A DNA stretch of 44,438 nt from Symbiodinium natans (lineage: Eukaryota; Sar; Dinophyceae; Suessiales; Symbiodiniaceae). A program made the position numbers and the translations under genes. The DNA is taken from assembly GCA_905221605.1 (NCBI GenBank), contig CAJNDS010000589.1, positions 64,001-108,438 of the forward strand, in the 5' to 3' direction. Each line of letters starts with the position of its first letter. Within the stretch, counting starts at the first letter, position 1. The notes under the pieces are model-generated. The model had not been told where the DNA came from. It ran no database searches and saw only the letters and a program-made list of their open reading frames with translations. Below, in pieces: positions 1-10,824 of this stretch.

Positions 1-2
1 TG

Positions 3-70
3 AGGCTGGAGGACTTGCAGATGAGCATGATGGAGACCATCAGGAATGAGTTCAAGGGGCTGAAGCTCGG
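3..70 (+). CDS. Partial exon at left edge (unknown protein)
   Basis: An open frame enters from the left edge (reading from base 3) and encodes an acidic, probably helical stretch beginning RLEDLQMSMMETIRNEFKG. It ends at a GT (71-72) in phase 2, which is taken as a splice donor; reading on gives a stop at about 145. The composition is protein-like, with amphipathic helix or coiled-coil character. No family is recognised. It pairs in phase with the exon-like block at 176-335 if the AG at 174-175 is the acceptor. The gene would begin outside the window. Seen: open frame and GT. Inferred: that it is an exon. Confidence 0.35.
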
Positions 71-175
71 GTGCAAAGTTTCCCCCTTTCTGTTTGCAAA
101 AGAACCTGCATGGAGAAGGCAAACAAAAGGACACACCCTTTAAAAGGATAACTCACAGAACTGAGACATACTGAG

Positions 176-335
176 AAGAATCCTCCTTGAAAGGAAAGAG
201 GCGCAAGAGGAGAAGCAGGGCCCGGAGACGTCGCTGTCGACGCTCGCTGTGGGCATCACCTCCCAGATTCACAACCTCCGGGATGCCCCCTGGCCTCGAG
301 ACAATTTCTTAATTGAAGCTCTCACAGCAGCTGAA
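176..335 (+). CDS. Internal exon candidate following 3-70 (unknown protein)
   Basis: Starting after the AG at 174-175, the frame reads RILLERKEAQEEKQ, then TSLSTLAVGITSQIHNLRD and APWPRDNFLIEALTAAE. It reaches a GT at 336 in phase 0; reading on gives TGA at 345-347. The phase (one base completing a codon) matches the phase-2 donor at 70/71, giving an intron of 105 bp. The charged start and hydrophobic heptad-like spacing suggest a helical protein. There is no catalytic motif and no family is recognised. The pyrimidine tract is weak, so the acceptor could be elsewhere. Confidence 0.35.
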
Positions 336-347
336 GTTTCGAGCTGA

Positions 348-3142
348 GCAGGTCCGGAGATTTGAGAAATGTGTGAGCCCCACCAGGTCTCCGGAGATTT
401 GAAGTTTTTGTGAGCCGCCGAGGATTTGCTGTCCATCTTGCACGCCAACCCCTCCCAGGCAAGCGCCTGCAGTTCCACCCGAAATTCCTGCAGCCCGCCC
501 CCGCGCATGGTAGCCATGTCGCGGGAGGAATCCCCGGTACCCTTGCTGAGGGTAGCAACCCAGGCTCCCGCAACAGGCTTCTCCACGGAGCCCGTTGCAC
601 GCGCCACCACAGCCTCGCCTACCCCAGAAGGCCGGCTGTCCCCGGCACCGCCCCTTTCTCAGTCCCTCCCGTGCTCCATATCGGGCTCCATGCCGGGCTC
701 CGTGATGCCAGCAACTCCCCACCTTCGCAGCGACCTTCGCATGTCCAAGCCCTTGCAACGGCTGGTGGTTCACGCGTCTACTGGCCAGCTGCCTGTTGCC
801 ACTTGGATTCGGAGAAGAGGGCGATGAAGGGCTTTGTGATCTTTTGTGTGCTTTCGAACCTTTGCCTGACCTTGTGGGCACCACTTGTGATCACTTGTTG
901 CAGACTCAGGCCGGCCGCTCTCCGTCGCCTCCCGCAATGTACCCGGGACCCGTTGAATGGTGATTGACACTGTGCACATGTTCGGACTTTTTCGGCAGCT
1001 TGCAACCATGGAAATTTGACGTTCTACGTATTCAGCAGGCCTGCTCGAAATTGCCAGGTACAGCCCTTACGTGGTCCCCTCCTACCAGAAGCCCGTGGCA
1101 AGGGCACCGGCAAGGCCGCAAGCTCGCTCCATGTCACCGCTCCCACGGGCCAGCTACCTGCCAATGGCACCTCGCAATCGCCAGACAGGTCGGGCCCTCC
1201 AGATCCGAACGTCCCATTGCACCCCAAACCCCAAGCCGAATCTTGTGCGAGGTCTTGCCTTTGCCCACCTTGCCATAGCATTTGGATCAGGGCTTTGATA
1301 TCAGGGTTGGGCGATGTGCAGCTAACACAAGCCGATTCTCCAGCCAGGATGGCTTCAGCACTCGATGCCAGTCGGGGCTCCGGTTTCGGTGCGATTTTCG
1401 CCGAGCCCCCGTCAGGCGCATATAATGTGGAAGCCTCAGCACGTTCGGCTGTGTGACGTCTTCGGGGCTATGCTCGGGTCGGGTCCGATGTTTGCCGTGA
1501 GAGAAAGATATGAAAGATTCCAGTCCTTTTAAGGTTCTTGTGCGGTCAAGTGGTGCAGTAGCCCGAAGGTCTGCCACAACAATTCACGGCGCCGGTCCTT
1601 TCCAGCCACTGCAGGATCCGAGGGTGCTACGCCAGCCAGTGCTAGGGCTGCTAGGGGGGGGGTTCCCGGATGTTCCAGGATTGGGTTTTGCTGGAGCTGT
1701 GTGGGTCTAGAAGCTCTGAGGGGATGGTGTTGAACATGGGTTGAGTTTGCCAGGAGCCAGTGGCCGTCGACACACGGAAAGCCCCGACACCGCCGTCCAA
1801 CACCGCTGCAGCTCGTCGTGATTTTCTATTTTTTGACGTCGATGCCAGCACATGTGTCCGAGCCTTTTTGAAGCACGTCGCCAAGCTTTCTTAGGTGGTG
1901 CCTTCAAGGGTGGAGAGTATGACCAAGCCCCATGCCCATGCAGAGTCGGTGGAGTCTCTGAGCGTGTGCCTTTGGCCGGCGTGTTTAGCATTGGAGGCGG
2001 ATGATTTAGGCCAAAACTCGGGCTTCAGGTTGCTCGGACGGCTTCGGATTCTGGGAGCTGGAGACAAGGTTCAGAGAATTTGCTTCAAGCCAGTCACTGC
2101 AGGGCAGGAAAAGATTGGCGTGACGTCCTGCATGTCGCTTGCAATGAGGGCGCTTCTTCGGAGTCATGCGCTGACGCTGAATAAGCTTGCTTGCTTCAAG
2201 GCCGAACGTTTCCCCTGAACCTGCGTTCATGCCGAGGTAGCCAGGTAGCAGCGGTATTGCCTGAGGCAAGGATTCGTTAATCTCCGCTTCCCGACAGATT
2301 CACTCAAGTAGGTCGCCACCATCAAGTGTGGCTATTTGCGTTTGCTCACCAAACGATGCCAAAGCGCGGATATCCGTTGCATGTGTTTTGAAACTTTTCT
2401 TTACCCTGGTCTACTGCCCAAAGCGCAGCGTTTGTGCACGGGCAGTAGGCGAGGATCCAGGCGTCCTGTGAACAGTTAATTACTTGCATCACTGCTACAA
2501 TCAATCCGAAAGGAGAAGATGCGTAGTCAAGTATGCATGGCGAACATCAACAACCGTCGGATCCCTGCGGTGGGTTGTGCACAGTTTGGCACTTCCTGCG
2601 CTGTGTTTCGATACTGGAATGATCACCCGTGGCCGTCGAACCATGGGCCGTCCTGACTCGAAAGGGTACCTCTGTCTAGACCGTCCTTGAAAAAAGTGGG
2701 TGCTTCATGCCAGGGAATCCTGCGCCCGATCCTCATGTATGATTTTGGTGCCGAAAGAGTTTCGGCACTGTTAAACCTGCACTGCTTACGGCATGCTTGT
2801 ACAAAACAAGCCTGCAGTTTCATGTCCTTCTGTATGCTTACAGCAAGAGGTCACGGACAAGAGTGACTCCGTGGAGCACGATGGAGATGGGACAAAAGGC
2901 GTGCTGCTGCAAGCCGTTGATTGAATGTGGGATGCTGTATGCTGTAGCAGTGATCCTTGGTTGTTGCCATTTGCGGATGAAAGCAAGCATCAGACAGCAC
3001 AACCCTGCCGGACCATGATGCAGCAACTAAGAATTCCAGGACCCGTAGTAGTCCCAAATCCTGAACTCAGAAGATCGAAAAGCTGCTGCTAGCCGCCTGA
3101 AAGCGAGATGCATTCCATCCCGGATTGGGCCTCGGATTCGAC
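348..3142. other. Gene-poor stretch without a supported gene
   Basis: Frames of up to about 190 codons occur on both strands around 309-967, but the long ones lack an ATG at their start, overlap each other antisense and have no recognisable domain. No RNA gene or long repeat was seen. The composition is mixed and GC-rich with short Cys/Arg/Pro-biased translations, as expected for non-coding GC-rich DNA. Confidence 0.5.
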
Positions 3143-3319
3143 ATGACTTGGCGGCAACCAGGAACTGAGCCTCCCTGCGCGCCGAGGGAACTTGTCCAAG
3201 CTCAAATCCAAATTGCCTTGAAAGACTCTCACCACGAATCCGCAAGCCTGGATCTCCACGCACTTTGGGTTTCCGACCTAACACGTGCAGAGGATGAACT
3301 CAAGGGAGGGATATGCTAG
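3143..3319 (+). CDS. Short ORF of protein-like composition, unknown
   Basis: An ATG-initiated 58-codon frame contains PPCAPRELVQAQIQIALKD followed by an acidic stretch ending SDLTRAEDELKGGIC. The alternation of hydrophobic and charged residues looks like a helical protein segment, but there is no known motif and no clear splice border. It may be an exon piece or chance. No neighbouring exon in a compatible phase was identified. Confidence 0.18.
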   Translation: MTWRQPGTEPPCAPRELVQAQIQIALKDSHHESASLDLHALWVSDLTRAEDELKGGIC

Positions 3320-3764
3320 ATATGCAACAGTCGAGATCTTGGTTGAGGATTGTGACGTGTTCCATCCCGCAATCGTTCGTGAGTGTTTTCAGCTTTCTTG
3401 GTTGGGCGTGGATTGATCATTCTAGTGCCTTGTCCCAGCGTGGCAATCACTAGACGCTCCGTAACCAACAAACAGCCGAACCCCGCCCCATCTATCCCTC
3501 AACAAAAAAGCCCAAAATCTAAATCTAAGCCCCTTTCAGACATCCTAATGTCGAGTTCGGATTGGTAACCCCTCCCCCGCCTCGCCCCCCTGGCCCTTCC
3601 CCTCCCCCAAACAAGTAAAATCCGGACTAGCAAGGTAGTTTTGTTTGACCCCCTGAATCGGCTTTGGGAAAATTTGTTGGGGAGGGTGGGGTCCACGGTT
3701 GTTTGGGCCGGGCCTTGAACTTGAAAACCTCATAACTCTGGGCCTGAAGTTTGGCTGGCCTGCG

Positions 3765-3767
<3 letters not shown>

Positions 3768-3847
<80 letters not shown>
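3768..3847. repeat. (CT)n dinucleotide microsatellite
   Basis: An almost uninterrupted CT/GA repeat of about 80 bp with one T insertion near 3841. It has a pure polypyrimidine strand, so it is length-unstable and could adopt triplex DNA. Open frames across it (poly Ser-Leu on +, poly Arg-Glu on -) are repeat artefacts. Confidence 0.95.
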
Positions 3848-4750
3848 AGAGCCGAGTTTGTAGTTTTTGCTTTCAGGTTCCCCAAAACTCAAGTGCAAGA
3901 AGGATAAGAAGGGTTCTCCTCATTGTCCGAGGCTTGCTCTTCTGCTGGAGCATGGTGGATTCTGCTTCAGGCTAGGTGGCGCTGGGGCTAGTCTCCGGCT
4001 GTGTGGGGTTCGGCATCGGGGTCTCAGGATCCAAGACCTGCAAAGGCAAAGCTGGGTTGGGTTGGAGACTAAGGGGGCGCGTTTTTTTGAGTGCTCTTGC
4101 TCTTGTGGAGCAATCGAAGACTTCAGTGTTGCCTGAGGCCACCAAAAAGAGCTAGATGCCTGGGGCAGAGATGAAAAGACGGGAAGGTCGTGTGGTGTGG
4201 TGGTCTCGAACGTTCCCCTTCACAACAATCAGATGATCAGAACTTAAAATTTCCAAGCCCCGCCCGCAGACCGAAGTGATAGAAAAACAAAAAAGTGAGA
4301 CACAGCCTAAAAAACCCTCCCAGAAACAAGCCCTAGGGTCCTAAGGAGGCATTTTGGCAGCGTAGAGTGGTCTTGGCGGGCTCTTGGCAAAAGTAATCCC
4401 AGCACTGACGCCATCTCCTGAGCCGTCCAGGACCCAGCTTCTCAAAGCGAAGGCCCCACGAGAACAGTGTCTGTGACCAAACGGCTTCCGAAATTTTTAG
4501 TGCGGGCTCGATAGGATTATGTGACTTTGCACTTCTTGTGGATCTCAGGCTTAGGATGCCAGGGTGTCGCAGCATGGGGCATAGTCTGTTTGTTGCACTC
4601 TGATTTTCCTAAAGAATTGAACCCTGTAGGTTGGACTTCCTGGAGACACCAGTCGGAGAGCATCTCCTACCCCAAAAAGCCGTGTGACTCTACGCTCTAG
4701 AAGCAACACTGTATCCAATGTGCCAAGCGTGAGTGGGACCTGTCTCCTGA
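3848..4750. other. Gene-free stretch
   Basis: No frame with an ATG plus convincing composition, no splice-delimited block, and no structured RNA were seen. Short A-rich runs (around 4275-4325) and purine/pyrimidine runs occur. Confidence 0.5.
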
Positions 4751-4912
4751 AGCCTTGACTGCCTGTGCGTGAGTGCGAGAGTCGAAATCCTGGTTCTGCC
4801 TTGGAGGCAAGCAAAGCGAGAGGCCAAGAAGGCCCGAGCGTACTTGGAAGAAGGTGCTGCCGGCATTGCATTCTACGCCGTTCTACGCCCCAAGTCCAGG
4901 AACAGACCCTAG
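4751..4912 (+). CDS. Probable 3'-terminal exon fragment, unknown protein
   Basis: A 53-codon frame ending in TAG reads through PWRQAKREAKKARAYLEEG and AAGIAFYAVLRPKSRNRP. It has a strongly charged helix followed by a hydrophobic segment, a protein-like composition. The frame opens just after a TGA at 4748-4750, so the true exon start is probably one of the AG dinucleotides within the first 30 bases. No family is recognised. It could be the last exon of a gene whose earlier exons were not found. Confidence 0.28.
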   Translation, partial: SLDCLCVSARVEILVLPWRQAKREAKKARAYLEEGAAGIAFYAVLRPKSRNRP

Positions 4913-6648
4913 CTTTCTCAGGTTGGAGAGGTCACTACCAAAGATTGCTGATGTCGCCTGTCGGCCGATGATCGACTTTTGGCTCGATACCATTGCCAAG
5001 CGGTGCGAATGTCCGGTTCCACGCATTCTACAAAAAGTATGTAGGCCCTCAGCCCTAAACTCCATCTAAACACAAACGGACATGGGCCACTCCGTACCGT
5101 GATTGTCCGAGTTGTACATCCAGTCCAAACCTGCGTGCATCATTGACTCGGTTCCTCTGCCAATTTCTACCCAGACTAGCCAAACGGCAATGTCGAAGCA
5201 CCCGAAACCCTGTCCTGGCAGGCAGCAGATTTTACAGGCTTGGCCGGAGCAACTTCCACACCCAGGCGCTGCTCAAGGCGAAGGACCAGGCTTAAGTGAC
5301 CTTTAGTGGGTGAAGTGTTTCGGCATGTTTAAACAGTTTGAGAGGTGTTTGAGTGCTTTGTCTTGAAGGATCTAGGGTTCTGGATCTTGAAGTTTTCAGC
5401 CTTTGGCTACGTTTGCCCGAGCTGTCGGCAGCCGACCCACGGCCCGAAGACTATGTACTTGTAGGTCCAACGCCTGCACCTCGTCGGCACTATCCCGTGT
5501 GCACACGAAGGTCTTGAATCCAGCAAGGGGCAAAACTTTAAGCGTGCGTGCTGGGCTGGTGGCAACGAATTCGCCCTCAAAGTCTTTGGAGCTGCTCAGA
5601 ACTCAGAACAGTCGCCGAAACATTTGCAAAGGAGCTGCTGGCAGCTGCAGTTGCTTTGCAGCCTACGCGGTGGACTTACGGTTTCGAGTGCGAACAGAGA
5701 CTTTAACCATGTCGGTGTGAAGCTTGGACTTGGGGCTACACTTGGGGCATTTTGGGTCGGTGATGCGTCGAATTCTTGTATGCTGCTCTTGCGCTCGGAA
5801 TTTTGCTGTACATGCAGCGTTTTCTTGTTGATGTTGCTGTGGCGGGGAGGCTGTGCCAGGTACGTATGGGGTGTGTGTGCCGGGAGCACGGTCTAAAACC
5901 CGAAAGCGACGTCAGTACTATGCAGTTCGCATTCGCTTGGCGAGGAACGTGCCCAGGACACTGAGGCACTATAAGGCCGCGAAGAACAGATGCATGAAGG
6001 GAAGTGGGCTCTTTGCGCGTGCCGTGTGCGGATGTACGTTGAGGACGTCCGCAGATCCGGTGGCTCGAAGGTCGACGATTCTGGCAAAAACGAAAGCCCG
6101 AGTGTTGATTGGTTTGTTACATACGCGCACGACTCCGCACGACTCCGCACGACGCCGCCGGGCAGCACAACTTGACGTTGATCGGTCCGTGGGACCATGG
6201 TAGCGGCATGCACGCTGCTCTTCTTGTTACCAAATTTTGCTTGTCGGTTGGGGAGGGTGAGGCTTCAGGTTCTTCGTTTGCTTTCTGCAGGCCAGCCGGC
6301 TTCTTCTACTTGGGCGGTACGCACGGGCCTGGGCTTGGGCAGCCAGCACAGCCAAGAACCACGTTCTTGCTCGCAAAAATATCTCATGGCCATTGTGGTC
6401 TCCGGGCGAGGCTGAACCTTCTGTCGAGACCAAACACTGCTGCCCGAGCCTACCGAGAGTGCATACGCCGAGCACTGAGTTGCCTTGGCTGAATCTCCAG
6501 GTTCTCAGAACCTCCTGGAGCCCCAAGCATCTTTTCAAGCTCCACCCTAGCTTTATTGGGATTCCTGAGTTGCCTTGCTGCCTGAGCCTCGAAGTCTGGT
6601 AGTGAATGTAGCTTGAGCATGGCGACCCATGTCGGTGTAAGTCAATAA
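4913..6648. other. Gene-poor stretch
   Basis: Only short frames without motifs are present, most lacking an ATG. A small tandem run of a 10-bp CGCACGACTC-type unit lies at about 6126-6150. No RNA gene was recognised. Confidence 0.45.
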
Positions 6649-6966
6649 ATGTACAGTGTTTCTTCGTTCCTGTCGCCTTGCTTGTGGATGCGCTTCGGCC
6701 CTACCGTCCCCGCCGTCTCAAACCCTAACCCCAGTAAGCTGCGCCAGCTTGAAACGGGAGGTTTGGATCCTCTCTCGGCGGCCGCTCACCAGAATCTTGC
6801 CCAGGCAAAGCGTGGACATCGTGAGCACTTTCGTTTTGGCGTGAGTGGACTTCATGCGGTTGCCGGGTTTAGGGCTTTACGTTTTGGCTTGGAAAAGATT
6901 GCGCCGGATGCCCGCGGATGTAAGGCAAGAGTAACTCATGAGATCGCTAAGGTGTTCAGGGCCTGA
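6649..6966 (+). CDS. Hypothetical 105-aa ORF
   Basis: This frame starts with a genuine ATG and ends with TGA. Its second half (LSAAAHQNLAQAKRGHREH, then FGLEKIAPDARGCKA and THEIAKVFRA) has amphipathic, basic composition typical of coding sequence. No domain is recognised and no splice sites are required. In this GC-rich context a 105-codon frame can arise by chance, so the call is weak. Confidence 0.22.
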   Translation: MYSVSSFLSPCLWMRFGPTVPAVSNPNPSKLRQLETGGLDPLSAAAHQNLAQAKRGHREHFRFGVSGLHAVAGFRALRFGLEKIAPDARGCKARVTHEIAKVFRA

Positions 6967-8010
6967 CAGGCTTCGTATATCTTAGGCCTTTACTGCACAA
7001 CCCAAAAAACCTAAATGTGCCGGACGCTTGCCTTACCTGCCTCGTGCGGGTGTGAGCGTCGAAATGCGCCGGCGACGAACCCATAGCTGTGCCTAAAACG
7101 CAACAAGCTCTGACCCCAATGCCCGATTCATACTCCGCACCAAGATATGCAATACCAGCACGCCCGAATCAAGTTAACATCTGTCAATTTCGACCAATGG
7201 TGCCTTGCATAGTCCGACGATCGCAATCTGGCGGCTCCTTCCGGCCAACATTGTCTTCGGCGGACCACAATGCCCTGCCCTGAAAAAGGTTTATGATGAC
7301 TTGGGCAATCGGACAGCCGCTCGGGACCAAGACCAACCAATGCAGCCTCGTGACGGGCTGTCGGTCCGTTTGCAATCCCAGCCACCAGCTACCCATCATT
7401 GGCCCAGCATGTCCTAGATGCCTACTCCCAAACCTGCCCCAAATGGCCAATTCCCAAGCCATAAGTACTCCACGCTGCATGCGGAGTTTGGGAACCCCTT
7501 CTGTTCTTTGGACAGTGCCAGTAGATCAGTAGATTCTCCGAAATGTGCTTCCTCTGGCAGTTTGTGGCCGTCTGCCCTCTTGCAGCAGTGCATCCCGCGG
7601 GTCTGTTAGGCAGGCAAAAAATCTCTAGGCGCACAAACAAAACATGCTTGCAATGTTTATTCGGTGCATGTGGCAAACCAAACGAAACATGCAATGCAAG
7701 TTTGCTTCGCACTTGCGCTTTTTGCTCAGGCACATGTGCACTACAAGCAGTGGGCACAGCTGGAGCCGCGTGAGGCTCAACTCCGCCTTGATACCTGTCG
7801 CTTGGGTGACCTGAGCTGGGGGAGCAAAGAGGGGGGTTTTGAAGATGTTTGAAGGACTTTGGCAAATGGTGTAGAGGTTGTAGAGGTGTGTGGAGCGAGT
7901 GCGGAGGTATATTTTCTCTCAGGTCGGCGCAGGCAAAGAAAGGCCTGGCTCTTTCATACCTTTGGGCTGGGAGCCCGGCTGCCACTGCATGTCGTGCGTG
8001 TCGTTTTCAG
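6967..8010. other. Gene-poor stretch; probable intron 3' end at 8010
   Basis: A 187-codon minus-strand frame (7422-7985) starts at GTG and has no domain. The stretch ends in a pyrimidine tract plus CAG (about 8001-8010), read here as the acceptor of the exon at 8011. An upstream partner exon was not found. Confidence 0.4.
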
Positions 8011-8124
8011 AACCAATTCGGCTGCATTACTTCCGATGAACTTAACAGGGCTATACAGGGTTCACAGGCGTTTAAGACTTTAAAACAGGCGGCCCTGAAA
8101 CACTCCCAAAGCCTCGGCACGTGA
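8011..8124 (+). CDS. Terminal exon with half of an EF-hand-like loop
   Basis: After a TCGTTTTCAG acceptor the frame reads NQFGCITSDELNRAIQ, then GSQAFKTLKQAALKHSQSLG and TGA. The first residues fit positions 3-12 of a 12-residue EF-hand loop: N at 3, G at 6, I at 8, E at 12. The exiting helix LNRAI follows. Positions 1-2 would come from the preceding exon, so the intron would split the calcium loop. Known of the family: EF-hands bind calcium through positions 1, 3, 5, 7, 9 and 12. Here 5 is Phe and 7 is Cys, so binding may be weak. The 37-residue tail is basic. The upstream exon is not identified, and a chance match is possible. Confidence 0.35.
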   Translation, partial: NQFGCITSDELNRAIQGSQAFKTLKQAALKHSQSLGT

Positions 8125-9375
8125 ACGATGTGCAAGCATGCAGTTTGGCAGGCTCGGGTATGTGTATGTATCAACCGTGGTGAGTATGGGCAGACACGTG
8201 CACCGTACCCCACATTGCCCCACTCTAGTCGAGGTGAACAACCTGGGCCATAAGCGTTTCGATTGGAAACCTGAGCATCTCGTGTGAGGGGACGAACCCT
8301 CGCAAGGCGTAGAACTTGTTGCTCGTGGTGTTGGACACACCCGCCCTCATCAGAAAACACACAAGATGAGTACAAGATGCCTTCAACCTCTTCAACCTGG
8401 CCGTAAACTTCGTCAAGCCTGAGCGCTCGCGCCCCCGCTTGAGGAGCACACTCACCACCTCCAGGAGGGCAGTCGGCTTTGTGATGAGGCGCTTCCGAGC
8501 CGTTCGGGCGTTTATGCATGGTCTGACTCTTCCTTCATGGGCTCCAAGGGCTGTCAGGCCTTGGCATGCCACGAATACGTGCATGACCTGGGGCGCTCCA
8601 CACGGGTCGTGTCATTGATGGGCACTGACAAGCAGATCGGAGAAAGAACATGTCATGCTTGCAGAGGGGGCGCAGCTAAGTCGATGCATGTCGATGCTCC
8701 CGATCGGTGCTTTGATGTGCTTAAGCAGTGCTTCGTAGGCTTTTGGTACATCAAAATTCTCCGAGTTCAATTGCTACGCGCGCCTCAAAGATGGGAGCGC
8801 TGGCAGTGACCCCCACTTTGGCCAACGTGAGAATCGAACCCTTAAACCGATGTCCCGAGACTGCGGCAAGGCGTCTGAGTTGGATCCCCGAGATCCATCT
8901 ATACCTTTCGACTGCGCGGTAGCCTCAAATTGGGAATAGGACCAAAATTCTCCCAGGTTGTTCCATGCATAGCAGAGTCACGAGAAATATTCCTATGCGA
9001 GGTCCCCTACCCGGCCCTGCTCCAAAACCACACAAGGCCCAGCTCCTGGTCTTGCTGCTCCCCCCGGGCGATGAGGATGTGAGCCGTGTTGGGACAACTG
9101 AAGTTCGGATGAGTGCTACTTAGCGTGTCTAGTGTCGAAGATGCAGAATCGACACCTGGCAGCTAGTAATAGTTGCAGTTGCTGACACGACTGCTGGACA
9201 CCCATGAGTTTAGTACGTAGACCCGTTGAGAACCGGCAGGCGGATGGCAGAATCGGCTCGGAAGCCTGCGGCCCTGGCCGGGAACTCAGCTAAGTTAAGA
9301 ACCCGACTCTTTTACAAGCCTATATGGCATGGCCGCAACCGCACATAACCGCACATGTGTCTTCTTTTCTTGCAG
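8125..9375. other. Gene-poor stretch with a weak minus-strand ORF and tRNA-like box B
   Basis: On the minus strand, 8225-8584 holds a 119-codon frame with basic helical composition (for example SVLLKRGRERSGLTKFTARL), but it has no motif. At 8830-8840 the minus strand carries GGTTCGATTCT, one mismatch from a tRNA box B, without a foldable tRNA around it. The stretch ends in a strong acceptor at 9375. Confidence 0.35.
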
Positions 9376-9492
9376 TTCGGCCAAGGGCCAGAGGAGATAT
9401 GCAGCGATGCTAGCAGCTCGCACTGGCGCGCTTCTCGGCTACCAGCACAAGAGCTGGAGGTTCCGCGGTTCCCCTCACACAGGAAAGCCTGA
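9376..9492 (+). CDS. Exon candidate behind a strong 3' splice site
   Basis: The sequence just before is a long pyrimidine run ending TTGCAG, one of the best acceptor-like signals in the window. Reading from 9376 in phase 0 gives FGQGPEEICSDASSSHW then RASRLPAQELEVPRF, ending with TGA at 9490-9492. Another frame also stays open past 9500 (to 9532) and is Arg/Lys-rich. No family is recognised, and neither frame can be preferred with certainty. Confidence 0.25.
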   Translation, partial: FGQGPEEICSDASSSHWRASRLPAQELEVPRFPSHRKA

Positions 9493-9689
9493 TTTCCATG
9501 CACGAATCGAGAAGTCAACCGAAACCCGATAGTGCGCGCATTACACTTTACGCATCTTTACACCAAACATCTCCAAAGCTTGTCAATCCTTGGCAACCAA
9601 CCACTCGTACATTGAGGATGACACACATTGAGCCCAAGTTCCGGCGCGCTCAGGCGCTGGTGCACTAGGCATCCCCCATCCTTTTCCTT

Positions 9690-9703
9690 CCCCCCCCCCC
9701 CCC
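9690..9703. repeat. C14 homopolymer
   Basis: Fourteen consecutive C within a longer pyrimidine tract (about 9677-9703), followed by A-rich sequence and then the ATG at 9722. The tract resembles an extended polypyrimidine stretch before a possible acceptor AG at 9716-9717. Confidence 0.9.
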
Positions 9704-9721
9704 AACAAAAAAGAAAGCAAC

Positions 9722-9814
9722 ATGGACGATTTCAAGTTTGAGGTCATCCGTAGACGAACCCAGAACCCAAGCATGCTAGATCACTTTGAAGAGGTCTTAA
9801 ATCGCTCCAGGGGT
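9722..9814 (+). CDS. Exon candidate, unknown protein
   Basis: An ATG follows the pyrimidine tract and a CAAC spacer. The frame reads MDDFKFEVIRRRTQNPSML then DHFEEVLNRSRG, and near 9814 it meets GTGAGT, a consensus donor (AGGGGTGAGT). The segment is charged and helical, as in a genuine exon. Reading on, the frame stays open to 9943 with low-complexity Pro/Ser/Gly sequence, which supports an exon end at the donor. No family is recognised. Confidence 0.3.
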
Positions 9815-10824
9815 GAGTTTAACACTAAATCCTGGGAATCAGACGTCGCAAAGTCACCAATCGCTGCCAGGAGGCCACATTCGCTTCCTGGCAGCAGCCC
9901 TGGGCCTCTGTGTTCCTGGTTCCTGGGGGCGTTAGGCGGTTAAGCAGCTGTTGAGTTCTGTCAAGCGCAAGCAAGGAATGAGGATGTAAACATGTTGAGG
10001 GCCTTATGCTCTGCCGTTACTTGTTGCTGGCTTCTCGCTGGAAGCCCAATCTAAGATGATGCAAAGTCAGCTTCATCAACTTCTGAACCTGAACATGCGT
10101 AGCAGCATCTCACAAACCCCGTCCAGGTCTAAATCATGAGGAAAACCTGTGGGCAGCATCTTCCCAAGGACGGGTGGCCCGCGGCCATTGGCTCACCATC
10201 AGGCGCGCTGACCTTCCTTCTGCACCTTCGAGCTGGTGCCTTCTCTCGCTCTTCTCTTGGTTTCGTTCTCTCTCTCTCTCTCTCTCCCCTTTGAACGGAA
10301 GGGTAGCTGTAACCGTGACAGGTTGTAGAATGACAAGCACCATGCGTGACAGAGACAAGTCCGTTCTGTGTAAACATGACTTAAACAGTTGGCTGTTGTG
10401 AAATTGCAGGCCCCCAGGGTCCGTTCCAAGGTCCAGGGCCGACTAGGGCCTTTCAGGCCAAGCCGGCCAAGCCGTAAACAGACGAGAAGCAGCTGCCAGG
10501 GAAGCTCGTCTGTTTAAGTCCGTTTACCTGACTCGTCCCTTAAAGGTCCTTTCCAGGATCTCCAGGGCCTACATGGACAGCTCGACTGCAGTTGCGGCTT
10601 CTGTGTCTGCTGCAAAACAAGCGAGCTTACTGCTTTTAAAGTTCCGTGTCGTGGTAGCAAAAAGAACGTGGTGTGGCTACAAAGTACACCCCCTTGACGT
10701 GGTTACAACCTACCCTCCAACAATATGAATTGAACACTCATCGCTGCAGGATGGGGCAGAGTGGGCCAAGGGCACGGGTGCACTTTGCCCAAATGGTGGG
10801 GAGGCCGTTGCTGGGTTCTTGGAG
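9815..10824. other. Gene-free stretch with CT microsatellite and inverted repeat
   Basis: It contains a short (CT)n run at about 10267-10287 and the perfect inverted repeat listed separately. The sequence around 10410-10570 repeatedly uses short words such as CCAGGGC, AGGCC and AAGCCG. No frame is convincing. Confidence 0.45.
10475..10516. repeat. Perfect 12-bp inverted repeat with 18-nt loop
   Basis: The left arm TAAACAGACGAG (10475-10486) is exactly complementary to the right arm CTCGTCTGTTTA (10505-10516), separated by an 18-nt spacer that itself contains CAGCTG. It could form a hairpin or cruciform, or mark the end of a small inverted-repeat element. No T-run follows, so it is not a simple terminator. 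Confidence 0.8.

Noticed and set aside
309-967. Overlapping long frames on both strands near the left edge
   Set aside because: No ATG at the start, mutually antisense, Cys/Arg/Pro-rich composition as expected for GC-rich non-coding DNA.
7422-7985. 187-codon minus-strand frame
   Set aside because: GTG start, Pro/His/Cys-rich, no motif and no splice signals.
8780-8900. Possible tRNA gene on the minus strand
   Set aside because: Only a box B-like word is present; no acceptor, D or anticodon stems could be paired.
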